IMG/VR virus record: IMGVR_UViG_3300025770_000103
Location: 1 to 20,474 of that record
DNA length: 20,474 nt
Origin: a virus
Reading direction: 5' to 3' (one strand)
Under the pieces are notes generated by a model. The model saw only the letters and a program-made list of their open reading frames with translations, did not search any database and had not been told where the DNA came from. Shown one piece after another: positions 1 through 9,140 of the stretch. The position numbers and the translations under genes were made by a program. The number at the start of each line of letters is the position of its first letter. Within the stretch, counting starts at the first letter, position 1.

Positions 1-149
1 TGGCTGGAGTCGCAACCGGTGCTATTACCGAAGCTGGTATATTCGATGCGGCAAGTGCGGGGAATATGCTTAGTAGAACAACTTTCGACGTTGTTAATAT
101 AGGATCTTCTGATTCTATGTCAATCACATGGACTATAACAGTCTCTTAA
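1..149 (+). CDS. Virion structural protein, C-terminal fragment (5' end outside window)
   Basis: An open frame enters from the left edge (first full codon at position 3) and ends with TAA at 147-149. It encodes about 48 residues. The visible tail contains the motif EAGIFDAASAGNMLSRTTF and ends in SITWTITVS. From memory, this pattern (EAGxFDA, then LxRTxF, then ITWTITV) is a recurring C-terminal end of phage tail and fibre-associated structural proteins, but I cannot name the exact gene. The gp8-like gene starts one base after the stop, so the two are very likely co-transcribed and translationally coupled. Too little is visible to assign a role beyond virion structure. Confidence 0.6.
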   Translation, partial: AGVATGAITEAGIFDAASAGNMLSRTTFDVVNIGSSDSMSITWTITVS

Positions 150-150
150 T

Positions 151-1755
151 ATGTCTAATGCTAAAATAACACCGCAATTTCATTATTCGATTGCTAAATC
201 AGTATTTGATGATATAGCAACGAATACAGGTCATTATAATTATTTCGTTTCCGATACAACGCCATGGGACGACCTTGCCAATGTTCCCGAGTACAGTATT
301 TCTGTTAGTTCGGAAACCGATATTCGATCGAATATGGTATCAACCAAAAAGGTTAATATCAGCGACGTATCTTTTGTTGTGCCGGATAATCAATGGGCAT
401 CCGGTGAAATTTTTGATATGTATGATGATGTAGTAGACATGAGCACAAAGAAATTCTACGCTATCTCCAATAACAGAATATACAAATGCTTAAATAATAA
501 TGGGGGTGTTGCATCAGTAACACGACCAACCGGAACTGAATTATTCAACATTTCAACCCCTGAAGGTTATATCTGGAAATATATGGCAGATATACCAACG
601 GGTTTTATCAATAAATTTGCCGGATCTGGAATGATCCCCATAACAAGGCAGATTCATAATCCTTATTATTCTGCAGGTAATATACTAAACGAAAATGTAA
701 CCATCGTAACAGCGGGCACAGCTTATGATGACCAATCTTACCTGGTTATAGCTGGGGATGGAACTGGTGCAGATGGAACGGGAACTGCTACTGCTACTGC
801 TACACTAGACGGTAATGGAGCTGTGTCCGCTATTACTATTACTGATGCAGGGAAGGGTTATACCTATGCCGATTTAACCATAGTCAAAGGGGCCAATGAT
901 ACTGGAAGCGGTGCTACATTTGAAATTAGCGTAGGTGATTATGGTAATCTAGATACTAATCAAGCTGTAGTCGAGGATGCTGCTGTCGATGGGTCAATAT
1001 CAACGATCATTATAGAAAATGGTGGTTCAGGATATGATATACCAGGTAATGTAACTGCAACAGTTGTAGGAGATGGGACTGCAGGTGCTATTAGTTTAAC
1101 TATAACTGATGGGGTTATAACAGATCTAATAATTGATAATTATGGTTCGGGATATCATTACGCCACTATATCTATAACAGATTCTTCTCCGCAACAAAAA
1201 GGCAGTGGTGCATCACTCAGAGTTATATTATCTCCTCGAGGGGGGCATGGCTATGATCTCCCTAGAGAGTTAAAATCGACAACTCTCTGTTTATTTAATT
1301 CCCTAGACGAAGATAAAAATCACGGTATCATAGTAAATAATGATTACAATCAAATAGGATTGATCAAAGGTATAGAACAATATGGTGTAACATCAAAGTT
1401 CTCTGGTGCAATTGGTACGACATGTTATTTAATTGATGCATCCAGTATTTCTCCGTCCGTAGTTATTAATACAGTTATCTATATGGGTACAAAGACATTT
1501 AGAGTTATAAGTTATGATGGATCTAAAGTCTTATTACAGTCAATACAGCATAACACAGATCCTTCTGGAACTTTATTTTTAGATTCGGATGCAACAAATA
1601 CAGCACTCACAGTTACTTCAATATTACTTTCCCCCACTATAAATAGATATTCTGGGGATATTATTTTAGCGGAAAATCGGATAACATTTTCTGTGACAGG
1701 TGATATCAATTCGGGTAATCAGGGAGTTAAGTTTAAATCTTACATATCATTCTAA
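151..1755 (+). CDS. gp8: Baseplate wedge subunit, T4 gp8-like
   Basis: Probable baseplate wedge component, homologous to T4 gp8. Residues about 77-93 (VVPDNQWASGEIFDMYDD) and 139-149 (GYIWKYMADIP) match landmarks of marine T4-like gp8, and GDIILAENR near residue 503 matches its C-terminal end. The protein has 534 residues against 334 in T4. The extra length is largely a Gly-rich beta-repeat region (about residues 180-370) with recurring G-x-G-Y units near residues 187 (a weaker AGTAY), 236, 293, 333 and 366. Similar repeats occur in marine phage baseplate proteins. The start follows the upstream stop by one base with no clear Shine-Dalgarno site, so translation is probably coupled. The following DUF4815-type genes fit a baseplate operon. 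The gp8 call rests on motif recall, not a search. Confidence 0.78.
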   Translation: MSNAKITPQFHYSIAKSVFDDIATNTGHYNYFVSDTTPWDDLANVPEYSISVSSETDIRSNMVSTKKVNISDVSFVVPDNQWASGEIFDMYDDVVDMSTKKFYAISNNRIYKCLNNNGGVASVTRPTGTELFNISTPEGYIWKYMADIPTGFINKFAGSGMIPITRQIHNPYYSAGNILNENVTIVTAGTAYDDQSYLVIAGDGTGADGTGTATATATLDGNGAVSAITITDAGKGYTYADLTIVKGANDTGSGATFEISVGDYGNLDTNQAVVEDAAVDGSISTIIIENGGSGYDIPGNVTATVVGDGTAGAISLTITDGVITDLIIDNYGSGYHYATISITDSSPQQKGSGASLRVILSPRGGHGYDLPRELKSTTLCLFNSLDEDKNHGIIVNNDYNQIGLIKGIEQYGVTSKFSGAIGTTCYLIDASSISPSVVINTVIYMGTKTFRVISYDGSKVLLQSIQHNTDPSGTLFLDSDATNTALTVTSILLSPTINRYSGDIILAENRITFSVTGDINSGNQGVKFKSYISF

Positions 1756-1763
1756 TATAAATA
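1756..1763 (+). promoter_or_regulatory. T4-type late promoter core TATAAATA
   Basis: A perfect match to the T4 late-promoter -10-like element lies immediately after the stop of the gp8-like gene, in a 34-bp gap that is almost entirely A/T. It ends 26 bases before the ATG at 1790, with a weak purine-rich AAGAGA between. In T4 this element is read by RNA polymerase carrying the gp55 sigma factor. An 8-mer of this composition is expected once or twice per strand by chance in a window this AT-rich, so the intergenic position is the main support. Confidence 0.55.
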
Positions 1764-1789
1764 TAATATATACCTAAAAGAGAATTATT

Positions 1790-4700
1790 ATGTCTTACAA
1801 TTTTAATACAGATCCTTATTTTGATGACTATGATGAGTTAAAGGATTATTTGAGAATATTGTTTCGCCCTGGCACTGCTGTGCAAGCGAGAGAATTAACA
1901 CAAATACAATCAATACTACAGAATCAAGTTAACTCTATAGGGAAACATTTATTTAAAAACGGTTCTCCTGTTGTTGATGGTAGACTTAATTATTCTCCCC
2001 GAACAGATTATGTTAAAATAAATGCCCCTTCTACGGGGGTGGTATTATCTGATTCAGAGGGGTTAGTATATACTGGGGCTACTTCGGGTGTTACAGGAAA
2101 AGTTGTTCATACCGAGATAGCAGATTCGACTGATACGAATGATGTACTTTATGTTAGGTATATTTCATCCGGCACTTCTGGTCAAAAAACATTTCAGGAA
2201 GGAGAGAATATAACTTCTAGTGGAAGTGGAACTCCACTTACTGTACAATCTGAAGGATATTCTGACGGAGTTGTTTCCGGTCTTGGTTCAATGCTATCTA
2301 TAGCTAATGGTATATATTATATAGATGGATTTTTTGTTAAAGTAGTTCAGTCTAATCTTATATTAAATAGATACGATTCAATACCATCATTTACGTGTGG
2401 TATTGAATGGGATCATGACATAACAACCTCTGCTACGGATTTAACTCTAAATGATAATGCAACAGGTTCTCCAAATTATGCTGCTCCAGGTGCCCATAGA
2501 TATTCAATATCTACGAATTTCGTAAAATATCCGCTGACCGTTAATTCGGAAGGGAATTTAACCAATACAGAATCTAAACCAAGATACCTAGAATTATATA
2601 GGGCTGAGGCTGGTGTTACTCGCTTAATGCAAGATACCCCTAATTATAGTGTCATTGAACACGAACTAGCTAAACGAACATATGATGAATCCGGCGATTA
2701 CGTTGTAAGGGATTTTAAATTAAATCTTCTCGAGGATCGTGACAACTTTGTAGAAACTTGGGTAGCGGAAAAAGATTATCTAATCGGTGACGTCATTAGA
2801 GAAGATGTTGGCGGACTGGGGTTAACTTACACATATAAATGTGTAAAGTCTGGAACATCGGGAGCAAATAAACCTACATTCTTAACAACATTTTCAACTT
2901 TTACGGATGGTACTGTAACGTGGCAATTTGTTAAAAACGTTCATTTAAATTCTGGTGCATATCCTGCTATTCCTCCTGTTACAGACCCAGTTACATATGC
3001 TGGTCAAGAAGACAAATATATTGTAGAAATTTCAAATGGTATAGGTGTAGTAAAGGGGTTTTCCCATACACAAACAGGAAAATTAAGATTAAAGAATGAC
3101 AGAGCTCGAGATGTAGCAAGAGAAGATGGGTCTAGTATTGCTGTATCTACTCCAAAATACATATTGATCGATCTTCCGTCAACACTACCCTCGCAAATGG
3201 GTTCTGATTTTATCGACTTTGATATATACGACGAATTCAGTGTTAGTGCGGGGACTAATGTCGGTACTAAAATAGGAACTTGTAAATCAAGGTGGATTGA
3301 AAGGGATAACGGTACATTGGGTGGTACCGAATATCGTGTTTATATTCATGATATGTCGATTGATTCTGGATACACCTTTTCTAAAAATGCTAAATGTTTA
3401 TATATTGACAGTGCTAATACAATAGGATCGGTTAATTTCACTGGTAATATTGCTCAAGTTCACGATAGGTTAATGGGAGCGATAAACGGTACTATCGGAT
3501 CAACCACTATTACAGGTATCGGTACAGATTTTATAGGAGATCTCAAGGAAGGGGATTATATAACTGCAGATCCATCTGACCCGCTTGAGAAGTATAAAAT
3601 TACTAACATAACATCGAACGAATTAACGGTTGGTGCCAACATAACTGCTGCCATAACATCATCTATATTTTATGTCTTAAATTCTTACATAGCCAATAAT
3701 GCTAATACCGCAGTTTATAAATTACCCCATAACTTTATTAAAGATCTGAAGGAGGATGATGGAACTAGTTCTGATACCAAATATTTTATAACAAGAGAGT
3801 TGGGTGATACTAGCACAGGATCTAACACATTCCTAGAGATTTCCATTGCAAGCCTAATACAATATTGGAGCGGTGATGGAGTGTTCGCACCAATAACCCC
3901 ACAAAATTTTACCGTGATTGAGACGAGCGGCAGTAATGCAGGAACTATAATAAGTCCGGCCACAATTGAGTTGACATCCCCTACTTCAATTAAGGTAGAG
4001 AATTTGTCCTCAAATACGCACTATACTGTATTCGGGACCATCGAAAGATCTAACGCTGTTCCAGCAACAAAAGAGCTGTCGGTAGAAACTTTTGATTTAA
4101 CTACTACAAACGTTATTAATATATCAAAAATATTATTAGGTAAAGCAGATTGTACAAAATTATTATCAGTTAAAGTAGCTCCTGCATTTGGTGCTATAGG
4201 CTCCAGCAATGATGCCACTAAAGACATCACATCACAATACAAATTAAATTCTGGGCAAACCAGTTTATATTATGGTATAGGATCGATTGAACGAAATACT
4301 GCTTCCGATTTAACTGGATCTATTCGAGTAGCTTTTGAATATAATACTCATTTCTTCACCAATAATCCAGACTTTTTCTCTGTTGAATCATATGACAATT
4401 CAGCTGATTATACAAATATACAACCAAATCTCAGAGATTCGATTGATTTTAGACCAGTACAAAACGATAATGGCATTGGATTTAAAAATGTCAATTTTGG
4501 TATATTAAAATACGATAATCCTATTTCAGTAGATTATTCATATTATCTTCCGAGAATGGATGGAATTGTATTAACCCCCAAGAAAGAGATTAAAATTATT
4601 AAGGGTGAATCATCATTAACCCCCCAAATGCCGGCACTACCAGAGGGATCTATGTTATTATATACTCTAGGAAATGTGCCTTACGGTGGGGTCTTACCTT

Positions 4701-5230
4701 CTTCTGTTAAAGTTAAGCGGAAAAATAACCGTCGATATACCATGAGAGATATCGGTAAATTGGATAAACGGATTGATAATTTAGAATATTATACATCTTT
4801 AAATCTGTTAGAAATGGAAACGTCTACAACAGAAGTAAAAGATCCTGATGGATTCAGTCTATTCAAAAATGGATTTATTGTTGATTCTTTTAATGATATG
4901 GGCGTAGGTGATTTAACTAATCCTGATTATAAGTGTTTTATAAACACCGGTATCGGAGAATTAACATCACCAATAATAGAATCTCATATTAAATTAAAAG
5001 AATATGGAACAAGGTCCCAAAGGGAGGGAAATAACTATGTCGTAAATGATACTATAGTAACATTACCTTTTACGGAGATTGAATATGTTGGAAATTCTAA
5101 TAGTTCTAGAGTATCAAATGTTAATCCATTCGCCGTAGTTTCGTTCATTGGTGTCGGAGAATTAACACCCGAATCTGATATATGGATTGACACCGAGACA
5201 CTTCCTGTTATTAGAGATTCAAACTATTAA
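1790..5230 (+). CDS. DUF4815-type virion structural protein, N-terminal part
   Basis: Large (1146 residues) structural protein, probably at the baseplate or peripheral tail. The N-terminus (FNTDPYFDDYDELKDYLRIL, then FRPGTAVQARELTQIQSILQ, residues 5-44) is the signature I associate with DUF4815-containing proteins of marine T4-like phages. Residues about 324-381 form an inserted module (W-x5-Y-x-GDVI, YKCVKSGTSG, P, DGTVTWQ) resembling small carbohydrate-binding-like modules in phage tail proteins. Residues about 980-1000 (RRYTMRDIGKLDKRIDNLEY) look like a helical segment. The C-terminus contains NVNPFAVVSFIGVGELTPES. In related phages, as I recall, sequence like that of the next gene follows in the same polypeptide; here a real stop, an 17-base gap and a new start intervene. 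A late-promoter core lies upstream. Exact location in the virion is inferred. Confidence 0.75.
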   Translation: MSYNFNTDPYFDDYDELKDYLRILFRPGTAVQARELTQIQSILQNQVNSIGKHLFKNGSPVVDGRLNYSPRTDYVKINAPSTGVVLSDSEGLVYTGATSGVTGKVVHTEIADSTDTNDVLYVRYISSGTSGQKTFQEGENITSSGSGTPLTVQSEGYSDGVVSGLGSMLSIANGIYYIDGFFVKVVQSNLILNRYDSIPSFTCGIEWDHDITTSATDLTLNDNATGSPNYAAPGAHRYSISTNFVKYPLTVNSEGNLTNTESKPRYLELYRAEAGVTRLMQDTPNYSVIEHELAKRTYDESGDYVVRDFKLNLLEDRDNFVETWVAEKDYLIGDVIREDVGGLGLTYTYKCVKSGTSGANKPTFLTTFSTFTDGTVTWQFVKNVHLNSGAYPAIPPVTDPVTYAGQEDKYIVEISNGIGVVKGFSHTQTGKLRLKNDRARDVAREDGSSIAVSTPKYILIDLPSTLPSQMGSDFIDFDIYDEFSVSAGTNVGTKIGTCKSRWIERDNGTLGGTEYRVYIHDMSIDSGYTFSKNAKCLYIDSANTIGSVNFTGNIAQVHDRLMGAINGTIGSTTITGIGTDFIGDLKEGDYITADPSDPLEKYKITNITSNELTVGANITAAITSSIFYVLNSYIANNANTAVYKLPHNFIKDLKEDDGTSSDTKYFITRELGDTSTGSNTFLEISIASLIQYWSGDGVFAPITPQNFTVIETSGSNAGTIISPATIELTSPTSIKVENLSSNTHYTVFGTIERSNAVPATKELSVETFDLTTTNVINISKILLGKADCTKLLSVKVAPAFGAIGSSNDATKDITSQYKLNSGQTSLYYGIGSIERNTASDLTGSIRVAFEYNTHFFTNNPDFFSVESYDNSADYTNIQPNLRDSIDFRPVQNDNGIGFKNVNFGILKYDNPISVDYSYYLPRMDGIVLTPKKEIKIIKGESSLTPQMPALPEGSMLLYTLGNVPYGGVLPSSVKVKRKNNRRYTMRDIGKLDKRIDNLEYYTSLNLLEMETSTTEVKDPDGFSLFKNGFIVDSFNDMGVGDLTNPDYKCFINTGIGELTSPIIESHIKLKEYGTRSQREGNNYVVNDTIVTLPFTEIEYVGNSNSSRVSNVNPFAVVSFIGVGELTPESDIWIDTETLPVIRDSNY

Positions 5231-5247
5231 ATTAAACGAGAATATCA

Positions 5248-8200
5248 ATGACCGCTAACGTAGAATCAAAATTACAATATGAAATTACTGCAGAAGAATC
5301 AACTGCTGCATTAGTTCAAGCTGCAGTGGAATATAATGCCGCGAATCCGGACACTGCTGTTCCTATCGAATGGGATACCATATCGAATGGAATAGCATCA
5401 AATGACCCCGTTGTTATGGGTATTATTGGAATGGCGAATCATCATTCACTTGACAATGAAATCGCGCAGGAGGAAAATAGCTCAGTTGTCGAAACAGCGC
5501 TGACATTGACAAAGGGTGAACTAGATAATGAAGTACTATCCCACGCCGCGAAATTTACACAATCATTTACGGATGCATATAATACTGCAAATGGAACTGA
5601 ATTTGCAGTATCAACAAATGTCGAATTTGGCACCGAAGCTATTACAGCACCGCATGACCCGTCTGGATCGACATTAACTTATCCCGTAATCAATAATTCA
5701 ACGTGGACACATCCAATTGACGAAAATTTTGATATATCTGGAGTTCCACCCGAAAATGTTATATATGGAAGTGGTCCTTCTGTTACAGAAACAGTTGCAA
5801 CATATGTAACACAAAATGTTTCATATCAAGTCGCACATACTACATATGAAACGAGAGCTGAATATTCTGAAGAAAAAACATCAAAAATAACATCAAGTTT
5901 AATTCCGTATATGAGGGCGGCAACCCTAAAGTATGTAGTAACGGGATTAAAAAGAGATTCAGATTTTAATGTATTTGTTGATAAAATTAATTTATCGGGA
6001 CACCTTACTCCAGCAACCGAATTAACTGTATCTGTAACATCTGGAACATTTGACGCAAAGAGTGTTGCTGGATCAGAGGATGCTGATATTCGAAAAGTTG
6101 ATGGAAATAAGGTAACAGCATTAAATGTTGGGGATGTTATAACTGGTGTAACATCTTCTGCAACAGCTGTTCTATTGGGTATAGAGAAAACTACAGGGTC
6201 AGACATTATACTATTCGTATCAAATGTTAAAGGTACTTTCGCCGCATCTGAAGATATTACGGGATCGATATCAACTGCAACTGCAAAGATAACTACTGTA
6301 AACACACCTACTACAACAAAATCATCTGCCTACGGTAATCTCTACGGGTTATTATCAATCCCTAACGAGGGAAATAAAAAACTATTTGTCGGCGGCAAAG
6401 AAATAATCTTTACAACATCTGGTATATCTGATCTATTTTCAGAATCCTTTGCCATTGTTGATTTTACTTCAACTGGTACATTGATGTCCACCCAACCCAA
6501 AATAACCAGTATTAGGAATTGGGTAGAATATCCGGTTACTACCTATACAACCCAATCAAAAACAATACAAGTTCGAGGTGAAGACAAAGTTGTCACTAGA
6601 GAGGGAGAACCAGTTGCAACTGGTGTAACTTCCGCAACAGCTCAATGGGTATGTCCAGTAGATCCTCTATGCCAAACATTTTTCGTTGAAGATGAGACGG
6701 GTATATTTGTAACAGCTGTGGACTTATACTTCGGACAAAAAGATACATCTAATATTCCTATATACGTTTCAATAGTAGAAACGATTAATGGATATCCCGG
6801 ACCCAATTCGTTCCCGTTATCAGAAGTTTACGTTAATGCTGATGATGTTCAGGTAGATACAGAGAATACAACTACAATAGATTCTAGACCGTATGGAAAT
6901 CCTGCAAATACCCCAACTAATATAAAGTTTCGTGCTCCGGTTTACCTCGAGGGTGGTAAAGAATATGGTATATATATTAAATCGGATTCGGAAAAATATG
7001 TTGTATGGACATCATATATGGGTGATGATGATTTAAGCGGTGGAGGTTCTATACAAACACAACCTCTCCTTGGATCTTTATTCAAATCTCAGAGTGCATC
7101 CGTTTGGACAACCGATCAATATGAAGATCTAACATTCAAACTATACAGAGCTGAGTTTGATACCGGTGTCGGTACTTTCAAACTTGTTAATGATGATATT
7201 CCCGAGAGTGATGTTTCTCATGTATTTGGTAGAACTAAAGACAATTCATCATTAATTAGAATATCATTACCAAATAACGGACTTAATAATGGGGATTCCA
7301 TTAAAATTTCTGGTCTTGAAGCTGGCACTTATGCTGGTACTATTCAAGACACCCATATAAACGGAATACATACTGTATCTAATGTAGAGAATGATTTCTT
7401 TGTCATAGATACTGGTGTACTTGCTACAAGTTCGGAATATCTAATACAGAAATTTGGTCTTAAAATAACAAAGAATATTAAAATTGATGTTATAAAACCG
7501 GCATTCAAAGATAAAATTATACCTGGAACTAATCTCGAATACGAGTACAAGCACCACAGTGATACATTACCTACAAAATTAGTAAATAGACTCAATAAAT
7601 CTACTCCATCTACTATCTCAGTTCTTAATCCTGTTGGGGAAGATGCACAAGGGACAAGTTTCCATTCGTTAGAATTTACTGCAAAGTTATCAACGGAAGA
7701 TGCAAGAGTATCACCAATAATTAACATTGCTGGTATTGATGCACTATGTTCTACAAACAGGATTAATTCACCAGATGTTGACGATATCAGTACGGATCTA
7801 GATGTATCGACATTTACAGCAACCGCATTGACACACCCAACGCTCTCGTCTATAACAACTACTAATGCAACAACTACAACGGAATTTGGTAAATTTAAAA
7901 TTGGAATGAACCTTCATATATATGATGGCACATCGAGTGGTACAGATCTTGGTAACTTTATCATAACAGATATATCTGATGATAAGACTACCGTGACAGT
8001 AGATTCTGAATTTACTATGACAGGAACAATCCTATACATAGTATATAATACTAGATATCTAGATGAAATAGCACCAATGGGTTCTACATCAGTTTCGAAG
8101 TATGTTTCAAGACCACTTCAATTTGTTAATATTTCAACGGGGTTTAAGCTATTCTTTACATATAACCAACCCTATAACACTAACATAGATTTTTATTACA

Positions 8201-8430
8201 GAACATCTAATTCTGGTATTGAGGGAGTAAATCACAAATCCTTAAAATATACAAAAATTGATAACATCGGAACAAAATCATCTAATAATAAGGGTGGATT
8301 TTTTGAGGGTAATACCACTGTAACTGGTGTAGATGATTATGATATCATTTCGGTTAAGATAGTTTTTAATTCTGCGGATTCTAACAAAACTCCTAGACTT
8401 AGAGATTTTAGAATTGTGGCAGTAGCATAA
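5248..8430 (+). CDS. DUF4815-type virion structural protein, C-terminal part
   Basis: Large (1060 residues) structural protein that looks like the continuation of the preceding gene's family. Landmarks are IPYMRAATLKYVVTGLKRDS (about residues 218-237), a GD-x-I-x-G beta-repeat region (about 250-350), and DPLCQTFFVEDETGIFVTAV (from about 472), followed by DLYFGQKD, a segment characteristic of the C-terminal half of the giant marine T4-like tail protein. The C-terminus RLRDFRIVAVA is typical of a beta-sandwich end. The N-terminal 200 residues are Ala/Thr/Glu-rich and I do not recognise them. Spacing from the upstream stop is 17 bases with a weak ACGAG ribosome site. The two proteins probably assemble together at the baseplate or fibre junction; that is inferred from family and position. 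Confidence 0.72.
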   Translation: MTANVESKLQYEITAEESTAALVQAAVEYNAANPDTAVPIEWDTISNGIASNDPVVMGIIGMANHHSLDNEIAQEENSSVVETALTLTKGELDNEVLSHAAKFTQSFTDAYNTANGTEFAVSTNVEFGTEAITAPHDPSGSTLTYPVINNSTWTHPIDENFDISGVPPENVIYGSGPSVTETVATYVTQNVSYQVAHTTYETRAEYSEEKTSKITSSLIPYMRAATLKYVVTGLKRDSDFNVFVDKINLSGHLTPATELTVSVTSGTFDAKSVAGSEDADIRKVDGNKVTALNVGDVITGVTSSATAVLLGIEKTTGSDIILFVSNVKGTFAASEDITGSISTATAKITTVNTPTTTKSSAYGNLYGLLSIPNEGNKKLFVGGKEIIFTTSGISDLFSESFAIVDFTSTGTLMSTQPKITSIRNWVEYPVTTYTTQSKTIQVRGEDKVVTREGEPVATGVTSATAQWVCPVDPLCQTFFVEDETGIFVTAVDLYFGQKDTSNIPIYVSIVETINGYPGPNSFPLSEVYVNADDVQVDTENTTTIDSRPYGNPANTPTNIKFRAPVYLEGGKEYGIYIKSDSEKYVVWTSYMGDDDLSGGGSIQTQPLLGSLFKSQSASVWTTDQYEDLTFKLYRAEFDTGVGTFKLVNDDIPESDVSHVFGRTKDNSSLIRISLPNNGLNNGDSIKISGLEAGTYAGTIQDTHINGIHTVSNVENDFFVIDTGVLATSSEYLIQKFGLKITKNIKIDVIKPAFKDKIIPGTNLEYEYKHHSDTLPTKLVNRLNKSTPSTISVLNPVGEDAQGTSFHSLEFTAKLSTEDARVSPIINIAGIDALCSTNRINSPDVDDISTDLDVSTFTATALTHPTLSSITTTNATTTTEFGKFKIGMNLHIYDGTSSGTDLGNFIITDISDDKTTVTVDSEFTMTGTILYIVYNTRYLDEIAPMGSTSVSKYVSRPLQFVNISTGFKLFFTYNQPYNTNIDFYYRTSNSGIEGVNHKSLKYTKIDNIGTKSSNNKGGFFEGNTTVTGVDDYDIISVKIVFNSADSNKTPRLRDFRIVAVA

Positions 8431-8612
8431 TGAAGATCGAATCAAATCCGAACCTAGATAAAAATAAGTTCGGATTAATCGTTAATTCAAATAAAAATGA
8501 TTACAATAAGTATATGGAAGATAAGAAAATTAGAATTAGAATGAATAAATTAGAATCAGACATAAATAGTATTAAAGATATGTTAACACAATTATTGAAC
8601 AAGGAATCATAA
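8430..8612 (+). CDS. Small coiled-coil protein of unknown function
   Basis: A 60-residue, highly charged, Lys/Asn-rich protein. Residues about 34-57 (IRMNKLESDINSIKDMLTQL) show a heptad pattern of I/L/M positions, suggesting a short coiled coil. No signal peptide or membrane segment is visible. It begins within the TAATG overlap with the preceding gene's stop and ends in another TAATG overlap with the next gene, so it is translated as part of the same unit. It is kept as real because of this precise coupling on both sides. It might be a small trimerising or accessory tail factor, but nothing in the sequence proves it. Confidence 0.6.
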   Translation: MKIESNPNLDKNKFGLIVNSNKNDYNKYMEDKKIRIRMNKLESDINSIKDMLTQLLNKES

Positions 8613-8806
8613 TGACTGAACTTTATCTCAGACAGGGAACCGTTTTAGCCGAACCCGCTAACTCAGACCCAAAGAATAGCCCCCTAACCAATGTAGAAGT
8701 TGATTCTAATTTCGTTAATCTTAACACTGGTGTTACAAATGCACAATCGACAGCTGCGACAGCTTCGGGATCAGCAGTCGCAATGGCAATAGCCCTCGGA
8801 GGATAA
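8612..8806 (+). CDS. Short fibre-anchor-like protein
   Basis: A 64-residue protein with MTELYLRQGTV near the start, then NSPLTNVEVDSNFVNLN and an Ala/Ser/Thr-rich end. The LTN-x-E-x-DxNFxNLN motif is one I associate with the N-terminal, particle-attached part of long tail fibres in marine T4-like phages. Here it ends after a short Ala-rich stretch rather than continuing into a shaft. It may be a free-standing adaptor or the remnant of a longer fibre whose distal part was lost. The gene is coupled to the preceding one by TAATG. Its last codons contain GGAGGA, which acts as the ribosome site for the gene at 8808. Confidence 0.6.
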   Translation: MTELYLRQGTVLAEPANSDPKNSPLTNVEVDSNFVNLNTGVTNAQSTAATASGSAVAMAIALGG

Positions 8807-8807
8807 T

Positions 8808-9131
8808 ATGGCAAATTCATTTAAAAACGCGGGTATAGCAGTACTAGATACGAGAACACCACTCTATGGTCCGGTACCCGTAGATACGGCAGCTGTTATA
8901 CACGCATTATATATTTCAAATGTAGGTAGTGCCCCCGCTAACGTTGATATCGAAATAACCGTTGATGGTGGGACAACATATCGATATATAGGAAAGGGTC
9001 TTTCCGTACCAGAAGACTCTACATTAGTACTAGATAAACCGATTAATTTAGAGGCAGAGGATAAATTGGAATTAACGGCATCGGCCGTAGGCCATATAGA
9101 AGCAGTTTGCGCTGTATTAGAAATAGATTAG
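8808..9131 (+). CDS. Small beta-rich virion protein
   Basis: A 107-residue protein with alternating hydrophobic/polar strands typical of a small beta-sandwich: HALYISNVGSAPANVDIEIT, then a Gly-containing turn region, and HIEAVCAVLEID at the end. Similar short proteins of this shape sit beside tail and fibre genes in marine myophages, so a decorative or fibre-base structural role is likely. It lacks a signal peptide and catalytic motifs. The start is preceded by GGAGGA within the end of the upstream gene, a strong ribosome site. No named family is claimed. Confidence 0.6.
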   Translation: MANSFKNAGIAVLDTRTPLYGPVPVDTAAVIHALYISNVGSAPANVDIEITVDGGTTYRYIGKGLSVPEDSTLVLDKPINLEAEDKLELTASAVGHIEAVCAVLEID

Positions 9132-9140
9132 GACTAAAAT

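Noticed and set aside
1638-1645. A further TATAAATA inside the gp8-like gene
   Set aside because: It lies deep in coding sequence, about 144 bases before the next start, and a chance match is expected in DNA this AT-rich. The intergenic copy at 1756 is the better candidate.
5826-6305. 159-residue minus-strand open frame and the other minus-strand frames
   Set aside because: They lie wholly or largely inside well-supported + strand structural genes, have no ribosome sites in context and show no recognisable protein features.
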